Shown here piece by piece: positions 50,181 through 58,827 of a stretch of DNA of 64,000 nucleotides; within the stretch, counting starts at the first letter, position 1; the number at the start of each line of letters is the position of its first letter. The stretch lies in the NCBI GenBank assembly GCA_903896015.1, contig CAITWF010000009.1, positions 1-64,000 of the forward strand. The letters run 5' to 3'. The notes below the pieces were generated by a model that was not told the DNA's origin, made no database searches, and was given only the letters and a program-made list of their open reading frames with translations. Origin of the DNA: an uncultured Opitutia bacterium (GTDB lineage Bacteria > Verrucomicrobiota > Verrucomicrobiia > Opitutales > Opitutaceae). The position numbers and the translations under genes were made by a program.

Positions 50181-52438
50181 GGCGAGGAAACCTCGTAGAT
50201 TTCAACGAGGCCGACGCCCGTCGTATTCCCGACACCGCTGACTTGCGCGCTGTAGGTACCCGGCGGCAACGTGACCAGCATCGCGGCGTCGCGCGAATTC
50301 GCGGGCAGGGCGAACGCGCCCACGGCGCTCGCTGCGCTCGCGATTTGGGCGGCATTGGCGGCGGTGCTCCAGTTGTCGTTTTGCTGAAGCGGGGAGCTGA
50401 CGCCCTGTTGGAACAGCGCGAGCTGCGGGTCGGCAAGGACACCGGGCACGCCGAATGCAGCGAGCGTCGGTCCGACTCCGCGGATGAGCAGTTGCTTCGG
50501 TGCCGTGCCCAGCACGACGAAGCCCGCGATCAACACCGCGCCACCCGTGCCGACCTGCGTGCGGGCGGAGACATTGATGAAACGCGCAGATGTTGCGGAA
50601 CTGCTCGCATCGTAGGCTTCGATCAGCGCGGTGCCCGCTGCGGCGTTCTTGCCCGAGACCTGCGCGGTGTAGGCGCCGGGCGACAGTGACGAGAGTAGCG
50701 CGGCGTCGCGGCCCCCGGCGGGAAACGCGAACGCGCCGACTTGCGCGGCCGCGGCCAAAATCTGCGTGACGTTGTTCGCGGCACCCCAGTCGTCGTTTGA
50801 GGCCAGCACGGCGTTGTTCGATGACCAGAGCGTGAGAACCGGATCAGCAAGCGTGCCGGTGACGCCGAACGCGTTCAGGGCGGGCCCGGAGCCGCGTAAC
50901 AGCACGGACAGCGGATCGCCGGAACTGACAACGAAGCCCGCAATCAGGGCGGCGTTGTCACCGCCTGCGGTCGATCGGACGGAGAGATTGACGAGGCGGC
51001 TCGTGCCCGTGGCGGAGGCAGCCGCGTTGATCGTGTAGCGATGCTGGACTGCGCCGTTTCCGATGCCCGCGCGGGTGTCGGTGGCGTTGACCCCACGGAC
51101 ATATTCCACCGTGGCTTGCGTCGGCGCGACCGTGACGCGCACGTGACCCGAGCTGGGATACATCACGCCGGTGCGGTAGCCGTAGGGCACAGCCGATGTG
51201 ATGTTCTGATTGGTGCGGCTGGGTTGCGGCACTTCCTGATAGACGAGTTGCGAGGCGCCGTTGGCGTCGAGCAAGTCCTGCTTTATGTAGAGGTGATCGT
51301 GGCCGTGGAAGACGGCGCTCACCTTGTTGGCGAGCAGCAGGTCCTGGATCGGCATCGCCCAGCCGGGGCGCTGGCTGGCGAAGCCGTTGGTGTCGTCGAG
51401 ATTCTTGCCGCCCCATTCGAAATAGGGTGCAAACTCCACGCCCCCTCGGGCGAGTGCATCGAAGCTACCTCCGACGAGGTGATGCATGAAGATGAATTTG
51501 AAGGTGGCCTTGCTCTGCGAGAGCGTTCGCGTGAGCCAGTCGTATTGCGCCTTGCCGAGCGTCCACGCCCATGGGTCGTTGGACTTTTTTACCGTCTGGT
51601 TGCTATACCAGAACGGATCGAGCGCAATGAAGAGGGCGTTGCCCCATTCGAACGAATAGTAGGCGTCGCGCACCGCGGTCGTATAGGGATCGGTTGCGGT
51701 GCTGCCGGAGTAAAAGGTGCCGGGTACGGGACACGGGAAATAGAGTTGGCGCATTTGGGTGCCCCACACGGCGGGATTGGCCTGCGGAGTCGTCGCGCTG
51801 AGCAGCCAGCCCAGCTCTGGGTCATGGTTGCCGCTGACGAGAAAGAGCGGAACGGACGCGCCGATTTGCGCAAAGCCGGTCGCGCGCACGACCTGCCGGC
51901 TTTTGGTGATATCGGAGAGCGCGAGCGTGTTGGTCTTCTCGTCCATGAACGTGTCGCCGAGGTCGATCAGGAAGTCGGGTTTGTCCGCGACGACGTTCGC
52001 CAACGTTGTCGTCCAGGCGGGCGGCTCGTTGTCTTGGTAGTGCGGGTCGGCCTCGATATCGAACGTGAAGGTTTTTCCGACGGCGCGCTGCGTTGAGAAA
52101 CTCGCCTCCGGTGCGTTGGAGAACGCCGTCGTGCCGGCGGTCCGGTGGCGCACGCGATAAAAATACGACGTGTCGGGCTGCAAGCCCGCGAGCGTAACCA
52201 CAGTAGGTGCACCGGCCGGCAAGGTCGTGAGTGCCGACTGGTTCGCGTAGGTGCCCGACTGCGTGCCGTAATCGACGATGATTTCGCGGGAGTCCGTTGA
52301 AAGCAGACTGACCGCGATCGAGCGATCTGTGGGACGGCCGAGCAGAACGTCGAAAGGCAGCGGATTCACATACTGGGCGCGGAGGGATAGGCTCAACGCG
52401 CCAAGAACGATGAAGGGTAAGGGTGAGCGGAGGTTCAT
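50177..52438 (-). CDS. Secreted metallophosphoesterase with tandem C-terminal domains
   Basis: The product has 753 residues from the ATG at 52438; a GTG at 52453 overlapping the previous stop is an alternative. A signal peptide (about 1-21) is followed by an Fn3-like purple-acid-phosphatase N-domain (about 25-125) and a metallophosphoesterase domain with EADPHYQD, IDLGDTFMD, VSGNHDPELG, FMHHLVGGS and FHGHDHLYI. Two C-terminal about 130-residue domains end the protein (from about 475). It presumably releases phosphate from an extracellular ester; the two related enzymes nearby suggest overlapping substrates. Confidence 0.92.
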   Translation of the reverse strand: MNLRSPLPFIVLGALSLSLRAQYVNPLPFDVLLGRPTDRSIAVSLLSTDSREIIVDYGTQSGTYANQSALTTLPAGAPTVVTLAGLQPDTSYFYRVRHRTAGTTAFSNAPEASFSTQRAVGKTFTFDIEADPHYQDNEPPAWTTTLANVVADKPDFLIDLGDTFMDEKTNTLALSDITKSRQVVRATGFAQIGASVPLFLVSGNHDPELGWLLSATTPQANPAVWGTQMRQLYFPCPVPGTFYSGSTATDPYTTAVRDAYYSFEWGNALFIALDPFWYSNQTVKKSNDPWAWTLGKAQYDWLTRTLSQSKATFKFIFMHHLVGGSFDALARGGVEFAPYFEWGGKNLDDTNGFASQRPGWAMPIQDLLLANKVSAVFHGHDHLYIKQDLLDANGASQLVYQEVPQPSRTNQNITSAVPYGYRTGVMYPSSGHVRVTVAPTQATVEYVRGVNATDTRAGIGNGAVQHRYTINAAASATGTSRLVNLSVRSTAGGDNAALIAGFVVSSGDPLSVLLRGSGPALNAFGVTGTLADPVLTLWSSNNAVLASNDDWGAANNVTQILAAAAQVGAFAFPAGGRDAALLSSLSPGAYTAQVSGKNAAAGTALIEAYDASSSATSARFINVSARTQVGTGGAVLIAGFVVLGTAPKQLLIRGVGPTLAAFGVPGVLADPQLALFQQGVSSPLQQNDNWSTAANAAQIASAASAVGAFALPANSRDAAMLVTLPPGTYSAQVSGVGNTTGVGLVEIYEVSSP

Positions 52439-52449
52439 GCGAAAAAATC

Positions 52450-54957
52450 TCACGGCACCTCGTAAATCTCCACGAGGGCTACACCAGTGCCGCCGCCAAC
52501 GCCGCTAACCTGTGCAGTGTAGGAGCCCGGATCGAGCGTCATGAGAATCGCGGAGTCGGGAGAGTTAGCCGGAATGGAAAACGCGCCGACTTGTGCAGCA
52601 GTGAGGCCGATTTGCGCGGCGTTGGGTGCCGTGAGCCAGCCGATGTTCTGTTGCAACTGGGCGGAGTCGCTGGAGCGGTAGAGCGAAAGCTGGGGTGCGG
52701 CGAGCACGCCGGTAACTCCGAACTGCGTCAGCCCGGGGCCGATCCCGCGGACCAGCACGGTTTTCGGCGCATCACCCTTGATCGTGAATCCTGCGATGAG
52801 GATGGAGGCGCCCGTGCCGACAAAGGTGCGGGCGGACATGTTGATGAAGCGCGCCGCAGTCGCCTGGGTGGAGGCATCGTAGGCCTCCATGAGCGCGATG
52901 CCCGTGGCGGCGCCCTTGCCGCTGATGACGGCAGAGTAGTTGCCGGCGGAAAGATTGGCGAGGATCGCGGAGTCGAGGGCGCCTTTCGCCAGTGCGAACG
53001 CGCCGACCTGCGCCGCCGTCGCGGCAGTCTGGTTCGAATTGGTCCCCTTGTCCCAGTCGTCGTTCGTTGCGACCGCGTTGCCCTTGCCATCATCCAGCGT
53101 GAGCACCGGGTCGGGCAGAACGCCGGTGACGCCAAACTGCGTGAGCCCAGGACCGACGCCCCGCACCAGCACCGCCAAGGGATCGCCCGGCCCGATCACG
53201 GCACCGACAATCAAGGTGCTGTTTCCCGTGCCGGCGGTTGACCGAACGGACATGTTCGAGAGGCGGCTGGTGCCGAGCGCGAGCGTCGCCGGGGCCGAGA
53301 GTACGCTGCCGGCTGAAGTCGAAACGAAGACGGTGTAGCTGCCGGCATCGGTTGTTTGCGCTTTTGCGATCCCGAGGACCGCCGTCGTCGCACCGGGAAT
53401 ATCACTGCCGTTGAATTTCCATTGATAGCTGAGCGGAAGTGAAGCGCTGGCGCTGACGCTGAAGGTCACCGCGGATCCCAGGGAAACGGTCTGGGAGTTG
53501 GGCTGCGTGGCGATCGATGGCGTCGGGCTCTGGGCGGCGCCGGCGATGTAGCTGAAAGCCACCGTGCCGTTGACGCGCGTGGGACTTTCATCCGCGGGCG
53601 GATAAGTGCGGACGTAATCAACCTTCACGCCGCTCGGCCCGACCGTGACGCGCGCATAACCAGAATTGGGAAACCGCTCGCCCGTCGCGTAGGCATCGGA
53701 ATTGAACAGCGAGTAGTTCGGATCAGCCGGGTTACCTAGCGCCTGGTAGGTCACGCCGTCGAGTTGCTGGTGAACAAAAATATGATCGTGGCCCTGAAAG
53801 AAAATCGTGACGTGATTCGCGGCCATCAACTGGTGGATCGGCAGGGCCCACGTCGGGCGGTTCTGCGCGAAGCCAGCTGTGCCGTTGGCGTTTTGACCGC
53901 CCCATTCGTATTTCAGCGCCACGTCGACGCCACCACGCTGCGTGCCCATGACGTGGTGGGCGAAGACGAATTTATACTTCGCCTTGCTCTGTTCGAGCGT
54001 GGTTTTCAGCCAGTTGTATTGCAGGTCGCCGTGGGTGACTTGCCAGATGTCGGGTCGCTTCGTGACGCTTCCCGTGCTGTCGAAGAGGTTCGTGTCAACG
54101 CACACTGGCGAGCCCCAATAGGGATCGAGGGTTACGAACAGGGCGTCGCCCCAGGTAAACGCAAAAAAATTCCGGAGCAGCCCGATGTAAGGAATCTGCT
54201 CGGTGTTGCCCGAGTAGAAATTGTCGGGCGCGGGCTGCGCGTAGTATGAGTTGCGGGCATTCTGCGCCCAGACGGCCACATTATTCGGGGTGCCATCCAG
54301 CAGATACCGCGCGGCATTCTCGTGGTTGCCGTTGACGAGAAAGACCGGGATCGTGCGGCCGATCAGATCGAGGTAGGGGCGCTGGATGAGGTAGCGGTTG
54401 ACGACCTGATCCTGCGTAATCGCGGAAGGATTGCTGGGATTAATCGTGTCGGTGCTGAAGTCGTCGCCGAGCGTCAGGTAGAAGTCCGGCGACGAGGCGT
54501 CCGCGGCGACCGTCTGGAGCGTGCGTGTGTAGTAGGCGGAGTTGAACATGTTGTTCACACGCTCCGGGTGCGAATCGCCCTGCACGCAAAAGGTGAACGT
54601 GCTGCCCGGCGGGCGCTGCGTCATGAACGAATACTCCGGCGTCGCATCGAACGTCGCCGCCCCCGGCGCCTGAAACCGCAGTCGGTAATAGTAGCGTGTG
54701 TTCGGCTTGAGCGCGGCAATGGTCTGCTCCTGCGGGACGTTGGCGGCGAGGTTGGCCGTCGCCGTCTGGGCGGTATAGCTCCCTGAAGTTGCGCCATATT
54801 CGAGATAGAACGTGAGCGCCGTGGGCGCCAGCACGTTGGCCGCAATAGTGACATCTGTGGGACGACCCAGCACGAGCGAGCCGGCGAACGTGGCGGCATG
54901 TGCGGTGGAAATTAACCAGGCGCAGCTACAGATGAGAATCAGGCGCGGGAAACGCAT
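52450..54957 (-). CDS. Secreted metallophosphoesterase with Ig-like and tandem C-terminal domains
   Basis: The 835-residue product has a signal peptide (about 1-21), an Fn3-like N-domain (about 22-115) and a phosphoesterase domain with VQGDSHPERVN, LTLGDDF, NGNHENA (GNHE instead of the usual GNHD), FAHHVMGT and FQGHDHIFVHQ. An Ig-like domain (about 480-560) and the tandem C-terminal domain (about 565-835) follow. It is the first gene of its operon. A 9-bp inverted repeat (54976-55020) lies immediately upstream. Confidence 0.92.
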   Translation of the reverse strand: MRFPRLILICSCAWLISTAHAATFAGSLVLGRPTDVTIAANVLAPTALTFYLEYGATSGSYTAQTATANLAANVPQEQTIAALKPNTRYYYRLRFQAPGAATFDATPEYSFMTQRPPGSTFTFCVQGDSHPERVNNMFNSAYYTRTLQTVAADASSPDFYLTLGDDFSTDTINPSNPSAITQDQVVNRYLIQRPYLDLIGRTIPVFLVNGNHENAARYLLDGTPNNVAVWAQNARNSYYAQPAPDNFYSGNTEQIPYIGLLRNFFAFTWGDALFVTLDPYWGSPVCVDTNLFDSTGSVTKRPDIWQVTHGDLQYNWLKTTLEQSKAKYKFVFAHHVMGTQRGGVDVALKYEWGGQNANGTAGFAQNRPTWALPIHQLMAANHVTIFFQGHDHIFVHQQLDGVTYQALGNPADPNYSLFNSDAYATGERFPNSGYARVTVGPSGVKVDYVRTYPPADESPTRVNGTVAFSYIAGAAQSPTPSIATQPNSQTVSLGSAVTFSVSASASLPLSYQWKFNGSDIPGATTAVLGIAKAQTTDAGSYTVFVSTSAGSVLSAPATLALGTSRLSNMSVRSTAGTGNSTLIVGAVIGPGDPLAVLVRGVGPGLTQFGVTGVLPDPVLTLDDGKGNAVATNDDWDKGTNSNQTAATAAQVGAFALAKGALDSAILANLSAGNYSAVISGKGAATGIALMEAYDASTQATAARFINMSARTFVGTGASILIAGFTIKGDAPKTVLVRGIGPGLTQFGVTGVLAAPQLSLYRSSDSAQLQQNIGWLTAPNAAQIGLTAAQVGAFSIPANSPDSAILMTLDPGSYTAQVSGVGGGTGVALVEIYEVP

Positions 54958-54975
54958 GGTCGAAGATACCGCTGG

Positions 54976-55020
54976 TTGATTAACAAAACCCGCGTTCTCC
55001 GATTAAAAATAGTTAATCAA
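54976..55020. promoter_or_regulatory. Inverted repeat upstream of a phosphoesterase operon
   Basis: TTGATTAAC (54976-54984) and GTTAATCAA (55012-55020) are perfect complements 27 bp apart, in an AT-rich patch 19-63 bp before the start codon at 54957. The sequence between them is AT-rich enough to hold a -10 element. The arms could be an operator for the adjacent OmpR-type regulator or another factor. Confidence 0.45.
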
Positions 55021-55181
55021 GTTTTCCGTTGTGCGACGTTTGTGCCGGCCGCCGGCAGGCGCGCAACTTTTGACTATGGCCGAACAAACCCAGACCAGAA
55101 GGTGTCGGCGTCCCGGACGGGGATTTTGATGCGACCTGTTCATGGCCGGGCTTACCGCACGCCGCCACTGCGCCCATGCGC

Positions 55182-55937
55182 TCATTTGAACGGGGCGTCA
55201 CTGATGTCGAGGTCGGGCTTCGTATTCCACCGCGGCTTCCATCCCGGCTTCTCCACCCGCGTGCGGAAGATCACAGTGTTGTCCAGATCGAGGTCGTCAC
55301 TCCAGATGAACTTCGCCCCTTTGAAATCCGCTTGATAGAAGGGCTCCTTCGGCCCGACCCGCTCCTCGGAGAACTCGGTGGCATTCGGCCACGTGCTGTC
55401 ATCGAAGTTTACCGCCCACCATCTGTCAGGGATCGGCGTAAGCTCCACCTTGGGATGCTGCACGTCGCGACCGAGCGGGCCCTTGAAAAAGTTCTTCGCT
55501 TTCCACGTGGCGTTCGAAACCGTCCCGTCGGCAAACTTGATGATAAAACCGCCATCACCGATGTGGTCGCCGTATTCGAGCCCGGTTTTCGGATCGGCGT
55601 TGTCCTTCGCCATCACGGCGATCGTCATCGGGTATTCCGGCAGAATGTCGAGCGAAACGACGTTGTGTGGAGTGAAGGGAATCGGATCCACTGCAGTCAA
55701 ACGGCCGTTGATGAAGAGCACGAACCAGTTGTCCGCATAGACGTTCACTTTGATCGTATCGGCCATCGTCGGCTTGATCAGGCCTTTGTCGTCGGGCCCA
55801 CCGCCGCCTTTGCCACGTGGCCCGCCCGGCCGTCGTGGTCCACCGGGTGGTCCGTCCTGCGCAACGACGACGAGGGCGAGGCCAAGCAGCAGGGAGAGAG
55901 ACAGAGCGAGGCGGGCAACAGAGTGGGATGGCTTCAT
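55182..55937 (-). CDS. Exported beta-rich protein of unknown function
   Basis: The product has 251 residues from the ATG at 55937. A signal peptide (about 1-25) is followed by a Gly/Pro/Arg-rich linker (about 27-48). The rest is beta-rich with VNVYADNWFVLFINGRL, FDDSTWPNATEF and DLDNTVIFRTRV, features of galactose-binding-like jelly rolls found in carbohydrate-associated proteins. It is the last gene of the upstream operon. It may bind sugars or the cell surface; the family is not firmly recognised. Confidence 0.75.
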   Translation of the reverse strand: MKPSHSVARLALSLSLLLGLALVVVAQDGPPGGPRRPGGPRGKGGGGPDDKGLIKPTMADTIKVNVYADNWFVLFINGRLTAVDPIPFTPHNVVSLDILPEYPMTIAVMAKDNADPKTGLEYGDHIGDGGFIIKFADGTVSNATWKAKNFFKGPLGRDVQHPKVELTPIPDRWWAVNFDDSTWPNATEFSEERVGPKEPFYQADFKGAKFIWSDDLDLDNTVIFRTRVEKPGWKPRWNTKPDLDISDAPFK

Positions 55938-55959
55938 GGGAGAATGGTCGGATATTTCG

Positions 55960-57420
55960 TTACCGCGCGGCATCCGCTTGCGGGCTCACACTGTAACTGT
56001 GGGTGACCGCCCCGGTTTTGCGCCTGCCATTCTCGGCCGCGGCTGGATAGGATCGGACGTATTCCACCAGCGCCCGATCGCGAGCGACGGTTACACGCAA
56101 AATTCCGGACGCGCCTTGGATCACGCCGCTCTTGTAGCCGTAGTCTTCGGTGCCGGGCTGGTTGTCTGCACGCTGATGCCCCGGCTGCGGCACGAGCTGG
56201 TAGATAACGCCGTCGCGCTCCTGCCGTGCATAAAAATGATCATGACCGTGAAACACCACCACACCGCCGCGCCGGGCCAGCAGTTCGTGGATCGGTGACG
56301 GCCAGCCGGGACGGTGCTGCGCAAACGTGTCGCGGCCATCGAGGTCGCGTCCACCCCATTCGAAAAATTGCGACGCCTCGGCGCCGCCCCGGCCCTCGCG
56401 CGTCTCACCGCCGACCAAGTTGTGCACGAAAACGAACGTGAACCTTGCATGGCTCGTCGCCAGCGTTCGCGCGAGCCAGTCGTATTGCGTGCGACCGAGC
56501 GATCGGCCCCAGTTGTCGCGATCGCGTTCATTGCTGAACCAATATGGGTCGAGCGCGACAAAAAGCGCGTCGCCCCATTCGAACGCGTAGAAATCTTCGA
56601 GCGGGCCCGCGCGCGGGTGCGGTGTCGAGTTGCCCGAGTAAAATCCGTCCGGCTCCGGATTCGGAAAATACTCTTTTCTCATTCCGTTCGCCCAAACCGC
56701 CATCGCCTCGCCGGCGCCCTTCGACGGTGACTCCCCGTCGTGATTGCCGAGCACGAGCAGTAGTGGAACCGCACGTGACTGCGTTCCGAAATAGTAGCGC
56801 TGCGCAAGATATTGCGGCAGGGCATCACGATAGTTGTTGCGCTTGTCCGTCATGAACGTGTCGCCGAGATCGATTTGAAAATCGGATTCAGTGGCCTGCG
56901 CGTTCGCCAGCGATTTTTGGTAAACCTCGGTGTCGGTGCCGAAGTCGAGATGGGAATCCGCCTGCACGCAGAAGGTGAAAGTCGCGCCCGGCGCCCGCGC
57001 GGTGAAAAACGTGCCGCCGGTTCCCGGCACCGCCGCCGCCTCGGTCGGTGCCGGACGAAGTTCATACGCATAGCGCGTGTTCGGCTTCAAGTTATTGAGC
57101 AAGAGGACGGCAGGCTGGCCCTCCTTGAACTCGCGCACAGGTAGCGCTGCCTTCAATTCGCCGTGCGTTTCGCCGCAGAAGACCGCGGCGCGAAAACGTT
57201 GGTAGGCCAGCAGGCTCAGTGTGACGGAGTTCGCTGTCGGGCGCGCGAGAAGCAAGTCGTAGGGATGGGCGGGCACCTCCGTGCGAAACGCGAGCGTGGG
57301 CATGCGACCGTTGCTTTCCACGTCCGGTCCGCCATCGCGGGGCCGTCGCGGCTGACCTTGCACTACCGGCGCCAAGGTCACGCATCCGACCAACACACTC
57401 CAAGCGACGCAGCGTTTCAT
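55960..57420 (-). CDS. Secreted metallophosphoesterase without the C-terminal tandem domain
   Basis: The 486-residue product has a signal peptide (about 1-22), an Fn3-like purple-acid-phosphatase N-domain (about 45-140), and a metallophosphoesterase domain with VQADSHLDFG, IDLGDTFMT, VLGNHDGE, FVHNLVGGE and FHGHDHFYA. It is paralogous to the two enzymes downstream but ends soon after the catalytic domain, so it may be free in the periplasm rather than surface-held. It overlaps the sulfatase gene by 4 nt. Confidence 0.92.
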   Translation of the reverse strand: MKRCVAWSVLVGCVTLAPVVQGQPRRPRDGGPDVESNGRMPTLAFRTEVPAHPYDLLLARPTANSVTLSLLAYQRFRAAVFCGETHGELKAALPVREFKEGQPAVLLLNNLKPNTRYAYELRPAPTEAAAVPGTGGTFFTARAPGATFTFCVQADSHLDFGTDTEVYQKSLANAQATESDFQIDLGDTFMTDKRNNYRDALPQYLAQRYYFGTQSRAVPLLLVLGNHDGESPSKGAGEAMAVWANGMRKEYFPNPEPDGFYSGNSTPHPRAGPLEDFYAFEWGDALFVALDPYWFSNERDRDNWGRSLGRTQYDWLARTLATSHARFTFVFVHNLVGGETREGRGGAEASQFFEWGGRDLDGRDTFAQHRPGWPSPIHELLARRGGVVVFHGHDHFYARQERDGVIYQLVPQPGHQRADNQPGTEDYGYKSGVIQGASGILRVTVARDRALVEYVRSYPAAAENGRRKTGAVTHSYSVSPQADAAR

Positions 57421-58820
57421 GGGCTGTCACGCCGCTTTCCCCCTTTGCCGCCGGCGCCGGGTCGATTGTCGGGCGCGATGCCAGCTTTGGTCGGATCGTA
57501 GTCGGGATTCACGATCGCGAGTTGCGCGTTCACAGCCCTGAGGTAGGCGATGAGGCGTGCGTCGAGCTCGGCGGTTTTCTCCGGCAGCTTTGCCGCGAGA
57601 TCGTGCTCTTCCGCTGCGTCGACCGCGAGATCGTAGAGCCGGCGTGTGCCCGTCTCGTCGACGCGGATCAATTTGTAGTGTTCGAGGATCAGCGCGGTCG
57701 CCGGGCCGAAGTTGCCGTGGTCGTAATGCGGAAAATGAAAGACGATCTCTTCACGCACGCGCTTCACGGCGCCGTGACCCGACGGGTCGCGCAGAATGCC
57801 GGCAAAACTCCCGCCCTCCACATCTTTGGCAGGTGCCGTCTGTAGGTGAGCGAGTTCCGCGATCGTCGGCAACCAGTCCATTGCGGTAACGGGAACGTGG
57901 GAGCACACCCCGGCTGCCACGCCGGGCCCGCGCACGAGGAACGGCACCCGCAAGCCGCCTTCTAGGACGAACCCTTTGCCGCCGCTCAGGGGTTCGTTGG
58001 CCGTCCGGCCCTGCGCTCCGTGGTCCGAGGTGTAGAGCACGTAGGTGTTGCCGGCGAGTCCGAGCCGGTCGAGCGCGTCGAGCAACTGGCCGACAGTTTG
58101 ATCGACGTCGGCCGCTTCGACCACTTCGGCGTCCTGCCGCGCCGCACCTTTCTGATCTTGATTCGGGTAGTGCGAGAGCTGGAGGTAAAATGGACGCTGC
58201 GCTCGCGCCATGCGCGTGATGAAATCGATTCCGCGTTCGGTCATCGCATGCGCTTGCTTGGGATTGGGATTCGCCACGATGTCAGGCCCGCCATTGTTGG
58301 TGGCGCCGTCGCTTTCGTCGAAGCCATGCTTCGCCGGGCTCACGCGGCCGAGGTGCCACTTGCCGAAATGCGCCGTCGCATAGCCCTCGTGCTTCAACAT
58401 CTCCGCCACGGTCGTCTCGCCCGTCGGCAATTCCAGCAACGGCTCCGGCGGAATCAGCGCGCTGCTCGTCCGCGAAAACGCGCTTTCGCGCCCGCCACCG
58501 ACGAACGTCATGTGCAGATACGCTGGGCTCACACCAGTCAGAAGCGCCGCGCGCGAAGGCGTACAACGCGGCGACGCCGCATAGCCGTCGGAAAACCGCA
58601 TGCCTTCACCGGCGAGGCGCTCCACCGCCGGAGTTTTTAAGATGCGGCTTTTGGAAGCCTGCACGCGATCATCCATCGCGACCGAGGTGTTGGACCAGCC
58701 CTGCGCCTCCGTCAGAATTACGACAAAATTTGGCGGAGGTATTTCCGCCGCCCCCAGCACAGCGCAACCCGCGATCGTAACCGCACCGGCCAACGCACCG
58801 AAGAAATTCTGCGTCTCCAT
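57417..58820 (-). CDS. Sulfatase of the formylglycine type, exported
   Basis: The product has about 467 residues from the ATG at 58820; a GTG at 58826 is also possible. An N-terminal signal contains an IAGC lipobox-like site. The formylglycine signature CTPSRAALLTG is present, as are TAHFGKWHLG, YTSDHGAQG and a C-terminal YDLAVDAAEEHDLA. The usual metal-binding Asp pair near the N-terminus (ILTDD.GW) reads ILTEAQGW here, a variant I associate with a subgroup of planctomycetal and verrucomicrobial sulfatases. It needs a formylglycine-generating enzyme, which is not in the window. Confidence 0.9.
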   Translation of the reverse strand: METQNFFGALAGAVTIAGCAVLGAAEIPPPNFVVILTEAQGWSNTSVAMDDRVQASKSRILKTPAVERLAGEGMRFSDGYAASPRCTPSRAALLTGVSPAYLHMTFVGGGRESAFSRTSSALIPPEPLLELPTGETTVAEMLKHEGYATAHFGKWHLGRVSPAKHGFDESDGATNNGGPDIVANPNPKQAHAMTERGIDFITRMARAQRPFYLQLSHYPNQDQKGAARQDAEVVEAADVDQTVGQLLDALDRLGLAGNTYVLYTSDHGAQGRTANEPLSGGKGFVLEGGLRVPFLVRGPGVAAGVCSHVPVTAMDWLPTIAELAHLQTAPAKDVEGGSFAGILRDPSGHGAVKRVREEIVFHFPHYDHGNFGPATALILEHYKLIRVDETGTRRLYDLAVDAAEEHDLAAKLPEKTAELDARLIAYLRAVNAQLAIVNPDYDPTKAGIAPDNRPGAGGKGGKRRDSP

Positions 58821-58827
58821 TCGCACG

